Positions 20,576 to 30,011 of a stretch of 64,000 bases of DNA are shown piece by piece. The stretch is from positions 36,499,034 through 36,563,033 of the forward strand of contig OX419762.1 in assembly GCA_948567375.1 (NCBI GenBank), in the 5' to 3' direction. How positions within the stretch are numbered: the stretch's first letter is position 1; the number at the start of each line of letters is the position of its first letter. The translations under genes were made by a program, and so were the position numbers. The DNA comes from Lunularia cruciata. Taxonomy: Eukaryota; Streptophyta; Marchantiopsida; Lunulariales; Lunulariaceae. The notes below the pieces were generated by a model that saw nothing but the letters and a program-made list of their open reading frames with translations, made no database searches and had not been told where the DNA came from.

Positions 20576-20999
20576 AATCCTTGCTTATGGACCTAATAGA
20601 GATGAGAGTGAAACTTGGTTAGGAGCCAATGTATGGTATTGTTTGGTAGTACAACTTTACTATCAGTTTTCCAAATCTTTGAATTCCAAAGTGCAATGTG
20701 AACAAGAATTTAGTGAAGTAGTGTGGCTAAGCACCATGTTACCTCATGCGTTTTATCCTTGTGCAGTTTTCTCTCCTTCTTGTTAAAGTTCTTTTTTGAC
20801 TGAAATTGGACATAATGAATCATGCAATTCAGCTTGGAGTTTAACCTATACACCAATTACCTTCATTATAATGATAGCTTGATCAAGACAATTTTGATTT
20901 ATATGGAAAATATGACAAATAATGATGGAGTGTCATTATTCATTAATAGTATTTGCATTATAATAGGAGTCACTATAGAGTGGTGAAATTAGATATTCC
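20576..20999. other. No gene recognised
   Basis: AT-rich DNA between the LINE end and the pogo-like relic. No motif was found. Confidence 0.35.
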
Positions 21000-21480
21000 A
21001 ATATTACATCCAATAGATAATAACAAGTAATGGATGAGGGTTTGGGGTCCTGCACCAACCTTCATATTCTTACAGTCTTACCAATGGTCCATCACTATTG
21101 ATGGTCACATATAATTGTGAAGCAGCGGTACAATGTTGCAATGTGGTTTCATCAACATTTCAAATATCTTACAACAAAACATTCTCCAAACTTTTGCAAA
21201 TATCAAGTAGTTGTTTCTCAATTCATCTAGGGTTAGTTGAGCTATGCTCACCGTATTGATGCCTGCTAGTACCCTTCTTGTGGAACCTTTCTGGTTCAAA
21301 TATTTTTGGAGCCAACCATTTGATGTCTTGAAGTCAACGATATGATGCTTAAGCTCTAGAGTAAGGTCATTAGCATAATAGTTCAAGTCATGAAGTTTTG
21401 TCATGAATTTCTTAGGCTTTGCTTTGAGGAACTTCCTCTATGATTTAGAGGAAGGGTTTAGGGTTTAGCAGTAGTGAGCA
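21000..21480 (-). pseudogene. Possible pogo/Tigger-like transposase relic (CENP-B-type HTH)
   Basis: The - strand frame 21105-21404 (99 codons) contains DFKTSNGWLQKYLNQKG and RRVLAGIN, close to the F-x-A-S-x-GWL pattern of the CENP-B/Tc5 DNA-binding domain of pogo-type transposases. In a neighbouring frame NVDETTLQH follows, like the NxDET catalytic motif of that superfamily. The rest is not recognisable and at least one frameshift is needed. The reading rests on two short motifs. Confidence 0.4.
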
Positions 21481-21587
21481 GATCAAAGACTCTTCTTACA
21501 CCCATTTGGTAGTGGATTGATCAATGTTTGTTATGATCGAGTCCAAATCTTTGATAATTTTATTCACTATTACCTATTGGCAATGAT

Positions 21588-22010
21588 TGTAATATTTTGA
21601 CGATATGAGAAACTCCAAGAGAAATAAAAAATTTCATTCTTAAATACTGCGATGCACCAAATGAGCATCTTATCTTTATTATATAGCAAAGACAAAGAGA
21701 GCTACAAGATTGGATCAAATAAATGGATTGATGATCCATTTGTGAATTCCATCTTTAGATTAGGTTGCATGAATTGGTGACATGTCAATATTTGTTTAAT
21801 TTGGTTGATCAAACAGAATTGACCAAAGACAATCTTTGGAAAATCTTCTTATAAGAAATTTAAAATAATATGGATAAAAGTGCACATTGGAAAGCTCTCA
21901 ATGAACAAACATAGAAGAGTGAAGGTAATGACTTTTTCTTCATAGGAAGAAAAGAAATTTTCATTTTTTGTGATCTAATTCATAAATTTAAATATCTAAA
22001 ATTAACTTTT
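21588..22010 (-). repeat. LTR-2 family relic
   Basis: It begins TGTAATATTTTGACG and follows the solo LTR at 19604 block by block: CACCAAATGAGCATC, TTATATAGCAAAG, GGTGACATGTCAA, GGAAAGCTCTCAATGA, then CTAATTCATAAATTT. It is much diverged and fades into AT-rich sequence after about 22010. Confidence 0.6.
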
Positions 22011-23340
22011 TAATTTTTATATTTTTTTAATATTTTTGTATTATAAATTTTTATTTTTATCTAATTTTTATATTAAGATATATAATAGTATTAAAATTTT
22101 ATTAAAATAATTTTTATTTTAATAATAATATTACATCAAGTATGTGTCACATATATTCGAGTTTAGATTCCTTATAATTTTGTTCACCGTTAGTTGTGGT
22201 ACTCTAAAGTAAATAACAACTTCACTTTGCATTTTGCAAGTTTTGACATAATTGATTATTTTCAATTTATGAGCTAGAGTGAGCTGTGCTCGCTTTGCAT
22301 CCTTAGCAATGGCTTATAAATTACTAAACATATTATCGAAATCCTTCAAAACTATTTCTATTCGTTCGAATGTAACTTCAACTCTGAATTGCACAATTCG
22401 CCATGATGACACCACTGTCCGTCCCAATACGTGTCACTATACAGTCCCAACTAGTTTCACCTCGATCCCTCCGAGAAAGATGAGGTACATGCACGACATG
22501 GCCGTATAGTGGCCATTTGGCCTTCAGCTTACTTTACGGTTGACATAAGTAAGTACCGACGACCTTTTAATTATTGAATGAATCTGAGATGCGTTTAGCA
22601 ACTATTAGTTGAAAGCTCTATCAATCTCACCTAACAACCTCACTTGTCACGCTCTCCGAAATTAGAAACTAGTCCAGTCATTATGACATGCATGGCATGG
22701 TGTCCAACTAGTCTCTCCAAGCCAGATTAAAGGTACTTCCTGTGTGTCAAACCAACAAGTCGCAAATGGGTAGACACTATTTGCAAACTCAGACTGGAGC
22801 CCAGTGACGTGCCCAGATGCCCACGTATAAAATCGTAATAATGATGATTTAGCATCAATTTGTCAGTTAGGTCTTCCCACACATTGAAGAAAGTTTCCCT
22901 CAGGTTTTGTGTTGCATATAACAAAATTTCTTTTCTCACAAGCAGGCTGTAGATTTCTACATAAAAACGGGGACACAGATCCTCTCCAGGTGAGAAATTG
23001 TCGAACATTGCGTATTGTCTCTACATGGATATAGGAATCGATGACTAGTTGCCTTCACAGATGCATATCACACACGTCGAACCAGAAGATCGATGCGGAC
23101 ACTGAATTTCGCAGAAATGGTTACGCTTCCCTGTATTCAGATGGGTTAGAAGCAGATATAATGCCCTTTCCCTGTCAAACAATCCACGCATGCACAGTAG
23201 GTTACTAGATTCTTGTTGCAACCCTCGTCATAGAGAAGAATTTACCATGATTTCCGTTAGCTCACTATGAGGCTAAATTTATTGTAATATATACTCCTTT
23301 ACTCCAATGTGAAGTCTAAGTTTTCGGAAACTTACTTCAG
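22011..23340. other. No gene recognised
   Basis: The first 120 bases are nearly pure A/T. Frames at 22279-22509 (+, 76 codons) and 22727-23008 (-, 93 codons) match no family I know. No repeat family is visible. Confidence 0.35.
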
Positions 23341-23636
23341 GAAACATAATGTCTAGCTTACTTTAGACAGCATGTATCCATTGTTCTACAGAGTGCAGTG
23401 GCTGGTGCAATCCATGGGAGAGTAATCACATTAGGTGATGTTTCTTCGGATGCTCCAGTTGTGTGTGGACCGTACGATTTGCATAGCTCGGATATCTTAG
23501 GTGCGGTAGGGCAGATTTCTCATACAGACTCGATTGGGGCTTAGCCCCATGTTACCTTTTTTGTCTCTCCTTTGTCCGGCTTGATGGGGTCTTCCCATCC
23601 TTCATTTTTCCTATGCGGTCGCCTTTTTTCAAGTTT
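23341..23636 (+). mobile_element. LINE 3' end (family L), about 295 bp
   Basis: Collinear with the 3' UTR of the main copy: CCATTGTTCTACAGAGTG, TAATCACATTAGGTGATG, GATATCTTAGGTGCGG, GGGGCTTAGCCCCAT, GGCTTGATGGGGTC, ending CTATGCGGTCGCC and six Ts. It is the least diverged tail in the window, so a comparatively recent insertion. Confidence 0.85.
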
Positions 23637-26600
23637 TCGGAAACCGAAATGCAAGTTTACAACCCTATGTAACTTTGTTGCATGACAAAAGTGGTTAAAA
23701 TAGAGTCTTTATTTTAGATTTTCCAACACCCTCATGACTTCAGGGACCACGTCACACTGAATTTCTCTACTCACGTGACGGAGTACCTACGATTCAGATT
23801 CAGATTTATTACAGGTTCCTTGTCCAAGTTTATAGATCGATGGTAGTAGAAACTAGAAAGTTTGACGAGGAATTAGACAGCCAATGTCAAACGTAAGATC
23901 TGGTTTCGATGTTTGATAGTTAGTACTTTCCATCGAGTTCGCCCATGTAATTGGGCCCCAACATTCTCGGCCTTGTTGCGCACCATCCTCGAAAGGCATA
24001 TAGTGAACAGCGTAAGTTCATGCGCGCCGTAAAACGGAGGTTAGCGATTTGCGTAGGCCCGGACTAAAAGAAATATAATTTACAATTTGTTCAAAATAAA
24101 TGAGTTGCAACTGTAGGAGACTTAATTCCATTGCGAAATGCTTTGGAAATGTTACCACAATGTAGCTTTTCCTATCACTAGCAATACGAATCTATCCCAA
24201 ATCCTCGTAAACTTATGTCATGACCATCCTAAGGATACTATTTTCTACAAGTTCTTTACAGAGAAGTGTGTATCGAAGTTGGTGGATTTGGTGGAGAAAA
24301 GTAAAAGTCACGAGATAACAACAGAATATAACTCGCATTCAACTCTTACTAACACGAGTGAATTTGTTTCTTTTCTATGGCTCCCGGAGATATTAGCTAT
24401 AAAGATATTGGCGCAGCAATTCGGAGAATAGTAATGACTAACGAGTATTAATTTCCAAATTCACTTGGAGCTTTTCTCGGGTATTCTAAACAAACCAAAT
24501 TCCTATAAAGACATACTAATGGATTAGGGGTTTCAACACTTCCTTTACAATTCTAGGAATTCTACTAACGAAATTTATCGGTGGTCAACCTCATCCCCAT
24601 GACGTTTCCAAAAACAAAAATGTGGTCGTTTATTCCACAGTGAATACAATTTGAATTGTTGCTGCTGGGTTGTTGCTGAACTGGAATGCACTACTGGGTG
24701 CAAGGGTTAGCCTGGACGGTTTTTGGTGCAATAACTGATTGTGCTTATTTCCTCTCTCTTTTTTTGGCGAAATATGAAACTTCATAGTAAAACGAGCTCT
24801 TTAAGGAAGTCCTCAAGTCTCTAGGAAAGTGTTCATACTTTATGTTAGAATGGTAGCATTAACTTTGATCCTATATTCCTTTTGTAACCTTAATTAGAAG
24901 TTTTATTTGGCTATTTAGAGAATGAAAATCCATAGCCCAAATTAATCCTTCGAAAACTTTCTTTCTTCTATTTATATTTAAAAGGAAACTCAACGAAGGA
25001 TTCTAAGTTAATGTACCAATGTCGTCAAATCAACATTGAATAACGAGTAAAGCTTCTAGATGAATGGGTTTAATCCTAAAACCAAAACATATGATTTCAG
25101 ATTTGATTAACCTATTGAAAAACTAGGTCAAGATAGAAATTAACGAAAAGCTAAATAGCTTCAGCGTTGATGGATCTTCAGGGGAATCTGGTTTATTTAA
25201 AATACCCTCCCAAGAAGATAAACCAAATTTAAGTAGACCAAATCCCCACGAAGCTAAATAACTTAAGCATCATATTACTGTATTGATATTTGCTTGATGA
25301 ATAATATTTTTTACTTCTATGTTACCTCAAATAGTTATTCACATATCTCTTGTGCTTATTCTCCTAAATTTTTGTTGAAATTAAGCCAATATTATCCTTC
25401 TTGTCTTGACCCAACTAATATATTCTCTGTCACCCAAATAATTCAAACGTATTAGGCCACCATGATGGGTAAATCCAGTCTAGACTACCTATAGTCTTTC
25501 CCACACACTGATTGAGAAAATTTTGTAGACATCATTTTAATCTTTTACTGCTAACGTCCTCTTTGTCTTCTTTTCTTTCCCTCCGTCCTTTAGTAAAACA
25601 TATTTGGGAGTATAGAAGATTCAGATTTTGAGATTAATAATAATAATAATAATCTACTAATAATATATTGTCAATTTTTTTTACCGGATTAAGTTTAAAT
25701 ATTCAAAGTCTCAGTTACATGTTTTACTACTAATCCTGGGTGGAGCTTTCAGGATGAAAATAACCAAAATTCTTTATCGAAAACCCATATGAAGTATGGA
25801 ATTAAGTCCTATGTATTTTTTAGTTCAGACGCATTAGAACACTAAGAACAAGCGCTACAATGGCAAAGGCGCATTGAAATGAAAGCATGTCTCGATCTCA
25901 CATTCAAAGTGCTTATCCATCGGCTAGTTATCTTAATCGGAAATATTAACATTGTCTTTGTACACATCATGTTAAGTGAAGTTTCCTTGAAATGTTCCGT
26001 TACATATGACTTTCCCCTCCTCCCAGAACTCATGAGGATTCATGACAGTCAAGGATTTTCACCTATGTGCACTCTTCTGCGTGAACTTCATCTTCTGTTA
26101 CTTGTGTTGATAGATAGATTGAGTATCACGTAAATATGCCGAATAGATTTTCATGGCGGAACATGTGTGTAGAAACGAAAGACATGTCCCGCTGGCTGGC
26201 CCAGCAGCCATGTCACAGGACTTTTCAAGCATGATCTCAAATACTGAGTTTGTCATGTGCTTTTATTCTAAGTAGAGACTTGGCTTTTTCAGATTACAGC
26301 AATTTTACAAAAGCTTATGAGCACTACCCCTCCCTGACTCACCATCGATCCTTAAGAACTTCATGAAGTGGAGTGTATGAGCGACTTCAGTAGTGTCAGT
26401 CAGCACCACTTGTTTAGAGAATCTTCTTGCACGAGATCAGTTCAGGAAGTAACATACTTCCGATCTCAGCAGTAATGCCAAAACTTACTAATCAAGTGTC
26501 CAAGAAGAAAGTTTGACTAGTGTGGTTCTTGCTTTTCTTTGGCTTCTCGTTTACTCGTAGTTTGGTTTTAGACTAACTACGACGAAGAACAACTGCATTT

Positions 26601-27476
26601 GATAATTTTGATTCTATTGCAAAGTAAATCCAAATCAATTTACGAACAACACAAAAGTCAAAAAACTTGTCAGCCTGTCCCTTATCCTGGGGGAGAAAAG
26701 TATCGTCATGTATTGTTGATCACCTGCTATTCATATTTCCGTTAACTGCGTAGCTGTTACTGTACTTCTGGTGAGAGGAAGTTAACATTCAGATGGTGTA
26801 TGATCTACGCACAAGCACCAAGTTAAGGAGTCTAGGAGTCATGTTTACTTCCAGCTTTGTTGATGTGTATAATTCAGGTGACAGCAATACATCCTATGTG
26901 ACCATCACCTCTAGGCCCCTACTTTGTTGTTGCTGGCCCCATATGTTCTTGTAGATTTACAAAGTCCGTATCTGAATTTTCAACTCCTGAATTTTCAATC
27001 CGAGTCTATGCTCCTTTAACTACCTTTAACTACCTTTAACTACCCCACTTGTCGAAAGGATCCGTTGATCCCTTCTTACTCGATCCGCTGTTAACAAACG
27101 CAGCACTTACAGTAGCTACACTTCATTGCCAGCAGACGGCAGCGTTAGAGCTGTTTACTCGTCCTGCGTAAAGCCGATCCTGTGTGGATTATCATTTCCA
27201 ATAAACTCTTGGTCGTTTCCTCCACCTGGCACAATGTTGGAGCTGTAGAAAACGTATTAGACTGTTTATTCGGCTTGAGGAACTCCTGGCTCTGAATCCT
27301 AAGCGAAGCTTCTTGCAAAGGTTTATTGTTTATTAATCAAACATAGCGTGCATGTCGCTCGTGCTTTCCGACCATGGCTTTGACCTGCTGTCACATCCTT
27401 TGTATTCTAGCAAGATCCATTAGTTGGAGAAGATTGCTTTAAAGAGTAGATAATCAGCTACAAATTCTCGATCGTA
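23637..27476. other. About 3.8 kb without a recognisable gene
   Basis: Several short frames (24138-24431 +, 25842-26033 -, 25879-26133 +) have no family motif or splice context. A short AAT run lies near 25640 and a 10-bp tandem repeat at 27014-27043. I see no transposon signature. Confidence 0.4.
27014..27043. repeat. Three perfect copies of a 10-bp unit
   Basis: CTTTAACTAC is repeated three times without error. Confidence 0.95.
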
Positions 27477-27494
27477 GTGTGTGTGTGTGTGTGT
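27477..27494. repeat. (GT)9 microsatellite
   Basis: Nine GT units, ending 19 bases before the mitochondrial tRNA insert. Confidence 0.95.
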
Positions 27495-27512
27495 TTTCAC
27501 CACGTTTTTAAA

Positions 27513-27585
27513 AGGAGAATAGTTCCCATGGTAGAACAATGGTCTCCAAAACCAAAGGTTAAGGGTTTGAATCCCTTTCCTCCTG
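27513..27585 (+). pseudogene. Mitochondrial tRNA-Trp (CCA), nuclear copy
   Basis: A cloverleaf folds with acceptor 27513-27519/27578-27584 (one A-C mismatch), D stem GTTC/GAAC, T stem AAGGG/CCCTT around TTTGAAT, and anticodon CCA at 27546-27548. The anticodon stem has a mismatch at its outer pair. GTCTCCAAAACC is characteristic of organellar trnW. It is followed by a cob fragment, which points to mitochondria. A product in the nucleus is unlikely. Confidence 0.75.
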
Positions 27586-27790
27586 ATTTAACAACGAATG
27601 TGAAAACCCGAGGCGCTAAGCGCTTGTTTATCCCATCCTTAATTCCGGAAAGGAACCGTAAGATACATAGGCCTTCAATGGCTCTCTTTTGGTTTCAAAT
27701 CCTTATACTGGCTTTTTTAGTTGACCGGCGGGGACGGCTTGTAGTCCCGGGATATTTTGATAGACGGCACCGTTTAGGAAGTCTTAGGTC

Positions 27791-27911
27791 CAGGGCCACA
27801 AGCTTAGCTAACGCAATACCTGTCGTAGGAGACACTATAGTAACTTGGCTTTGGGGTGGCTAGACAATGCAACCTTAAATCGTTTTTTTAGCCTTCATTA
27901 CTTACTTCCAG
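27791..27911 (+). pseudogene. Mitochondrial cytochrome b (cob) fragment
   Basis: It reads ANAIPVVGDTIVTWLWGG, the conserved Qo-side segment of cytochrome b. After a 7-base deletion that changes the frame comes DNATLNRFFSLHYLLP. A second deletion of about 8 bases lies at the start, inside the usual GATVITSLA. It covers about 40 codons of cob and cannot be functional. Confidence 0.85.
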
Positions 27912-28871
27912 ACCAATTTTGGGCTAACATAAAGTTTGAAAATATAAAACAAATTACTGAAAATAGGTAACAAAAATAAGCCAACTAATGTGGTATTTGG
28001 CCGTTTTGTACTGATTCATGCTGACATAGCATAGGACCCGTAAACTGATGTAAACGATGCGATGTAAGCTGTTTCGTCATGTCAAAGAAAACATCTTGGC
28101 TGGTGTGGCATAGTGGGGCTCAAGAAGTACGTTTACCTACTTCAGGACCACTGATCGAATCAGTGGTCCAACGAGATTTTGCAAATAAACTTCAACAGAT
28201 TTGCCCAAGCATCAAGATATGAACTCTTTCGCACTTGTTTGTAAACGTTTTGGTTCAACTTGCATAGTTCAACCTACAGACCTTCTTTGTCCTGTCTCTC
28301 TGATCACCAGTGCAATGGTCAGCGTCCAGGAAACTTTTATGTGAAGCTCAAATTGTCTAAGATGTCCTGTGCTACATCAGACATTGAAACCTGGCTTCCG
28401 TACCGGTATAAAGTAAATCGTGATGCAAAGGTAGACAATAGGTAGACAGAAGAGACTTGGTAAATCTGAACTGAGAGTTGCGGTAAACAAAGTCCGCCCC
28501 TGTTTCGACAATGTTATTTTGACATAGAGCCAACGTTCTTAGCCGCCGATTATTTTCGCGATTGAAAAGCCTTTCATATCTCCTGTATAGTGAGTTCCAT
28601 CAATATAATTGTAGCTTCTGATTATACCTACAGTTTAAACCATGGTCATAGATAAAGAAGGTGAAAATGAAAGGACAGAAAAACTGACAAAATAAGCTAC
28701 GTGTGGTATTCATAAGATGGAAAAGAAATAATTAAGTACATAGACGTGCGAATTTCTCATGTCACCGACCACGAGCTTAATATGAGGAATGTGCATGAAA
28801 ATAACCAAAGGTTTCACTCTGCGGGACATAAACACTGTTTTAGACTTTTAACGCGAGGATCACTGTCAGAA
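27912..28871. other. No gene recognised
   Basis: Apart from the palindrome at 28145-28169, nothing recognisable. The frame at 28260-28445 (61 codons) has no family match. Confidence 0.4.
28145..28169. repeat. Perfect 11-bp palindrome with 3-base centre
   Basis: GGACCACTGAT, CGA, ATCAGTGGTCC. It could be a protein-binding dyad or a hairpin. No gene adjoins it. Confidence 0.9.
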
Positions 28872-28945
28872 GCTTCTATAGCTCAGTTGGCTAGAGCACC
28901 CGTTTAGTAAGCGGGAGGTCCTGAGTTCAACTCTCAGTGGAAGCA
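28872..28945 (+). tRNA. tRNA-Thr (anticodon AGT)
   Basis: A complete nuclear tRNA that decodes ACU and, once its wobble A is converted to inosine, ACC and ACA. The acceptor GCTTCTA pairs with TGGAAGC (one G-T pair), discriminator A. Box A TAGCTCAGTTGG and box B AGTTCAACTCT are the internal pol III promoter. The anticodon loop is TTAGTAA with AGT at 28906-28908. No CCA is encoded, as expected in eukaryotes. It is followed at 28949 by a TTTTT pol III terminator. There is no intron. Confidence 0.95.
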
Positions 28946-28948
28946 GCA

Positions 28949-28953
28949 TTTTT
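28949..28953 (+). terminator. Pol III terminator of tRNA-Thr
   Basis: A run of five Ts three bases after the tRNA 3' end. Confidence 0.8.
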
Positions 28954-29230
28954 GCACCCAATCGGGTTTTCACTTGTTGCAACTCTGGCAACTCTGGCAC
29001 TTATATCCCTGGTAGTAACCACATTTGTGCGTGCAGTCTTCTTCGAGAAGATGGCACTCGAGTCAGATACATCATCTTCCTTTCTTTTACCATGAAGTAT
29101 CCCTGATACAAAATTGGTGATAACGCAGCGGGTGAAATTTCACTTGGACAAATATGCTCGTGTCCACTTTTAACTACACAGTTCACTTTGTTCTCGCGTC
29201 CGTTGGTGGAAGTAAATCGAATGAAACCGC

Positions 29231-29372
29231 GCGCGTGTGGAAACAAGAAGGATGGGAAGACCGCATTTTGCCGTACAAGGAAAAGACAAAAGGGCTTAGC
29301 CCCATTTTACCCCCTTAAATGGGGCTAAGCATCAAAAGTATCGGTAAAAGGAATCTGCCCTATAGCACAAGA
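29231..29372 (-). repeat. LINE 3' end (family L) with an internal inverted repeat
   Basis: On - it reads the terminal 140 bp of the family: GCTTAGCCCCATTT, then CTTTTCCTTGTACGG, TCTTCCCATCCTT. The GCTTAGCCCCATTT box occurs twice in opposite directions (29297-29335, 11-nt centre), giving a 14-bp perfect stem not seen in the other copies. Confidence 0.8.
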
Positions 29373-30011
29373 AAGAAGAATCTGTAGTTCTGCTTTCACT
29401 AGTAGCAGTTGCCTGGATGATCCACTTAGGTGCAGTTCACAAACCATATATATCACCTGTCTTTCTCTTGTCAATTATAGGTGTCTACAGTTGACAACGA
29501 GAATGACAGCATTAGTAGTCCATGATGTAAATTGCAACAGGTAATTCCGAAGGGGATCTTATTTTTTGCTAAGAGCTTATTGACGTTCTGCGTCCAAACC
29601 TGGCAGCTGGAACTTAGGAACTTCCGTCTGATTTGTTAATAGGAGCCTGAATAGTATGGTCAGGAGTCACTACTGAACTAAACTACTTCTCTAGCGCAAG
29701 AGAGTTCACTATCTGAACCCCGGGCATGAAACCTTCTCAAGGTCTGCACCCCACATGTGCATCAGTGAGTGGGAAGATCCTACGGGGTTAGGGTGTTGAG
29801 GCCATCCCTATGTCGTACCGCGCTTACTTGTATCAAGCATCTCCCTGGGCAGTACAATCTCTTCAGTCAGTGCCAGCCTTTTAACAAAGTCGTCACATAA
29901 GAACATCCGTAGCACCCGGTATTGGCTCTGAATAATATGGTTTCTCCATAAAAGATCCAAAACAATTTTGGCCATCATGAATTATTTTCAATTTTCCCGC
30001 AAGAATATCTC
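29373..30011. other. ELP2 downstream region, no gene
   Basis: No reading frame of note. Part of this may be the ELP2 3' UTR, but no clear polyadenylation signal could be fixed. Confidence 0.35.

Larger units (their letters stand above)
27513..27911 (+). other. Nuclear copy of mitochondrial DNA (NUMT)
   Basis: Two mitochondrial gene pieces lie in the same direction: a tRNA-Trp(CCA) at 27513-27585 and a cob fragment at about 27791-27911. The 200 bases between them are not identified but may be mitochondrial spacer or intron. Both pieces carry small deletions or mismatches, so the transfer is not very recent. Confidence 0.75.

Noticed and set aside
21440-21470. Telomere-like GGGTTTAGGGTTTAG
   Set aside because: Only two units; too short to separate from chance, unlike the triplet at 55931.
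27477-27863. A single 128-codon gene
   Set aside because: The frame fuses a GT microsatellite, a mitochondrial tRNA-Trp, unidentified spacer and a cob fragment; it is not one protein.
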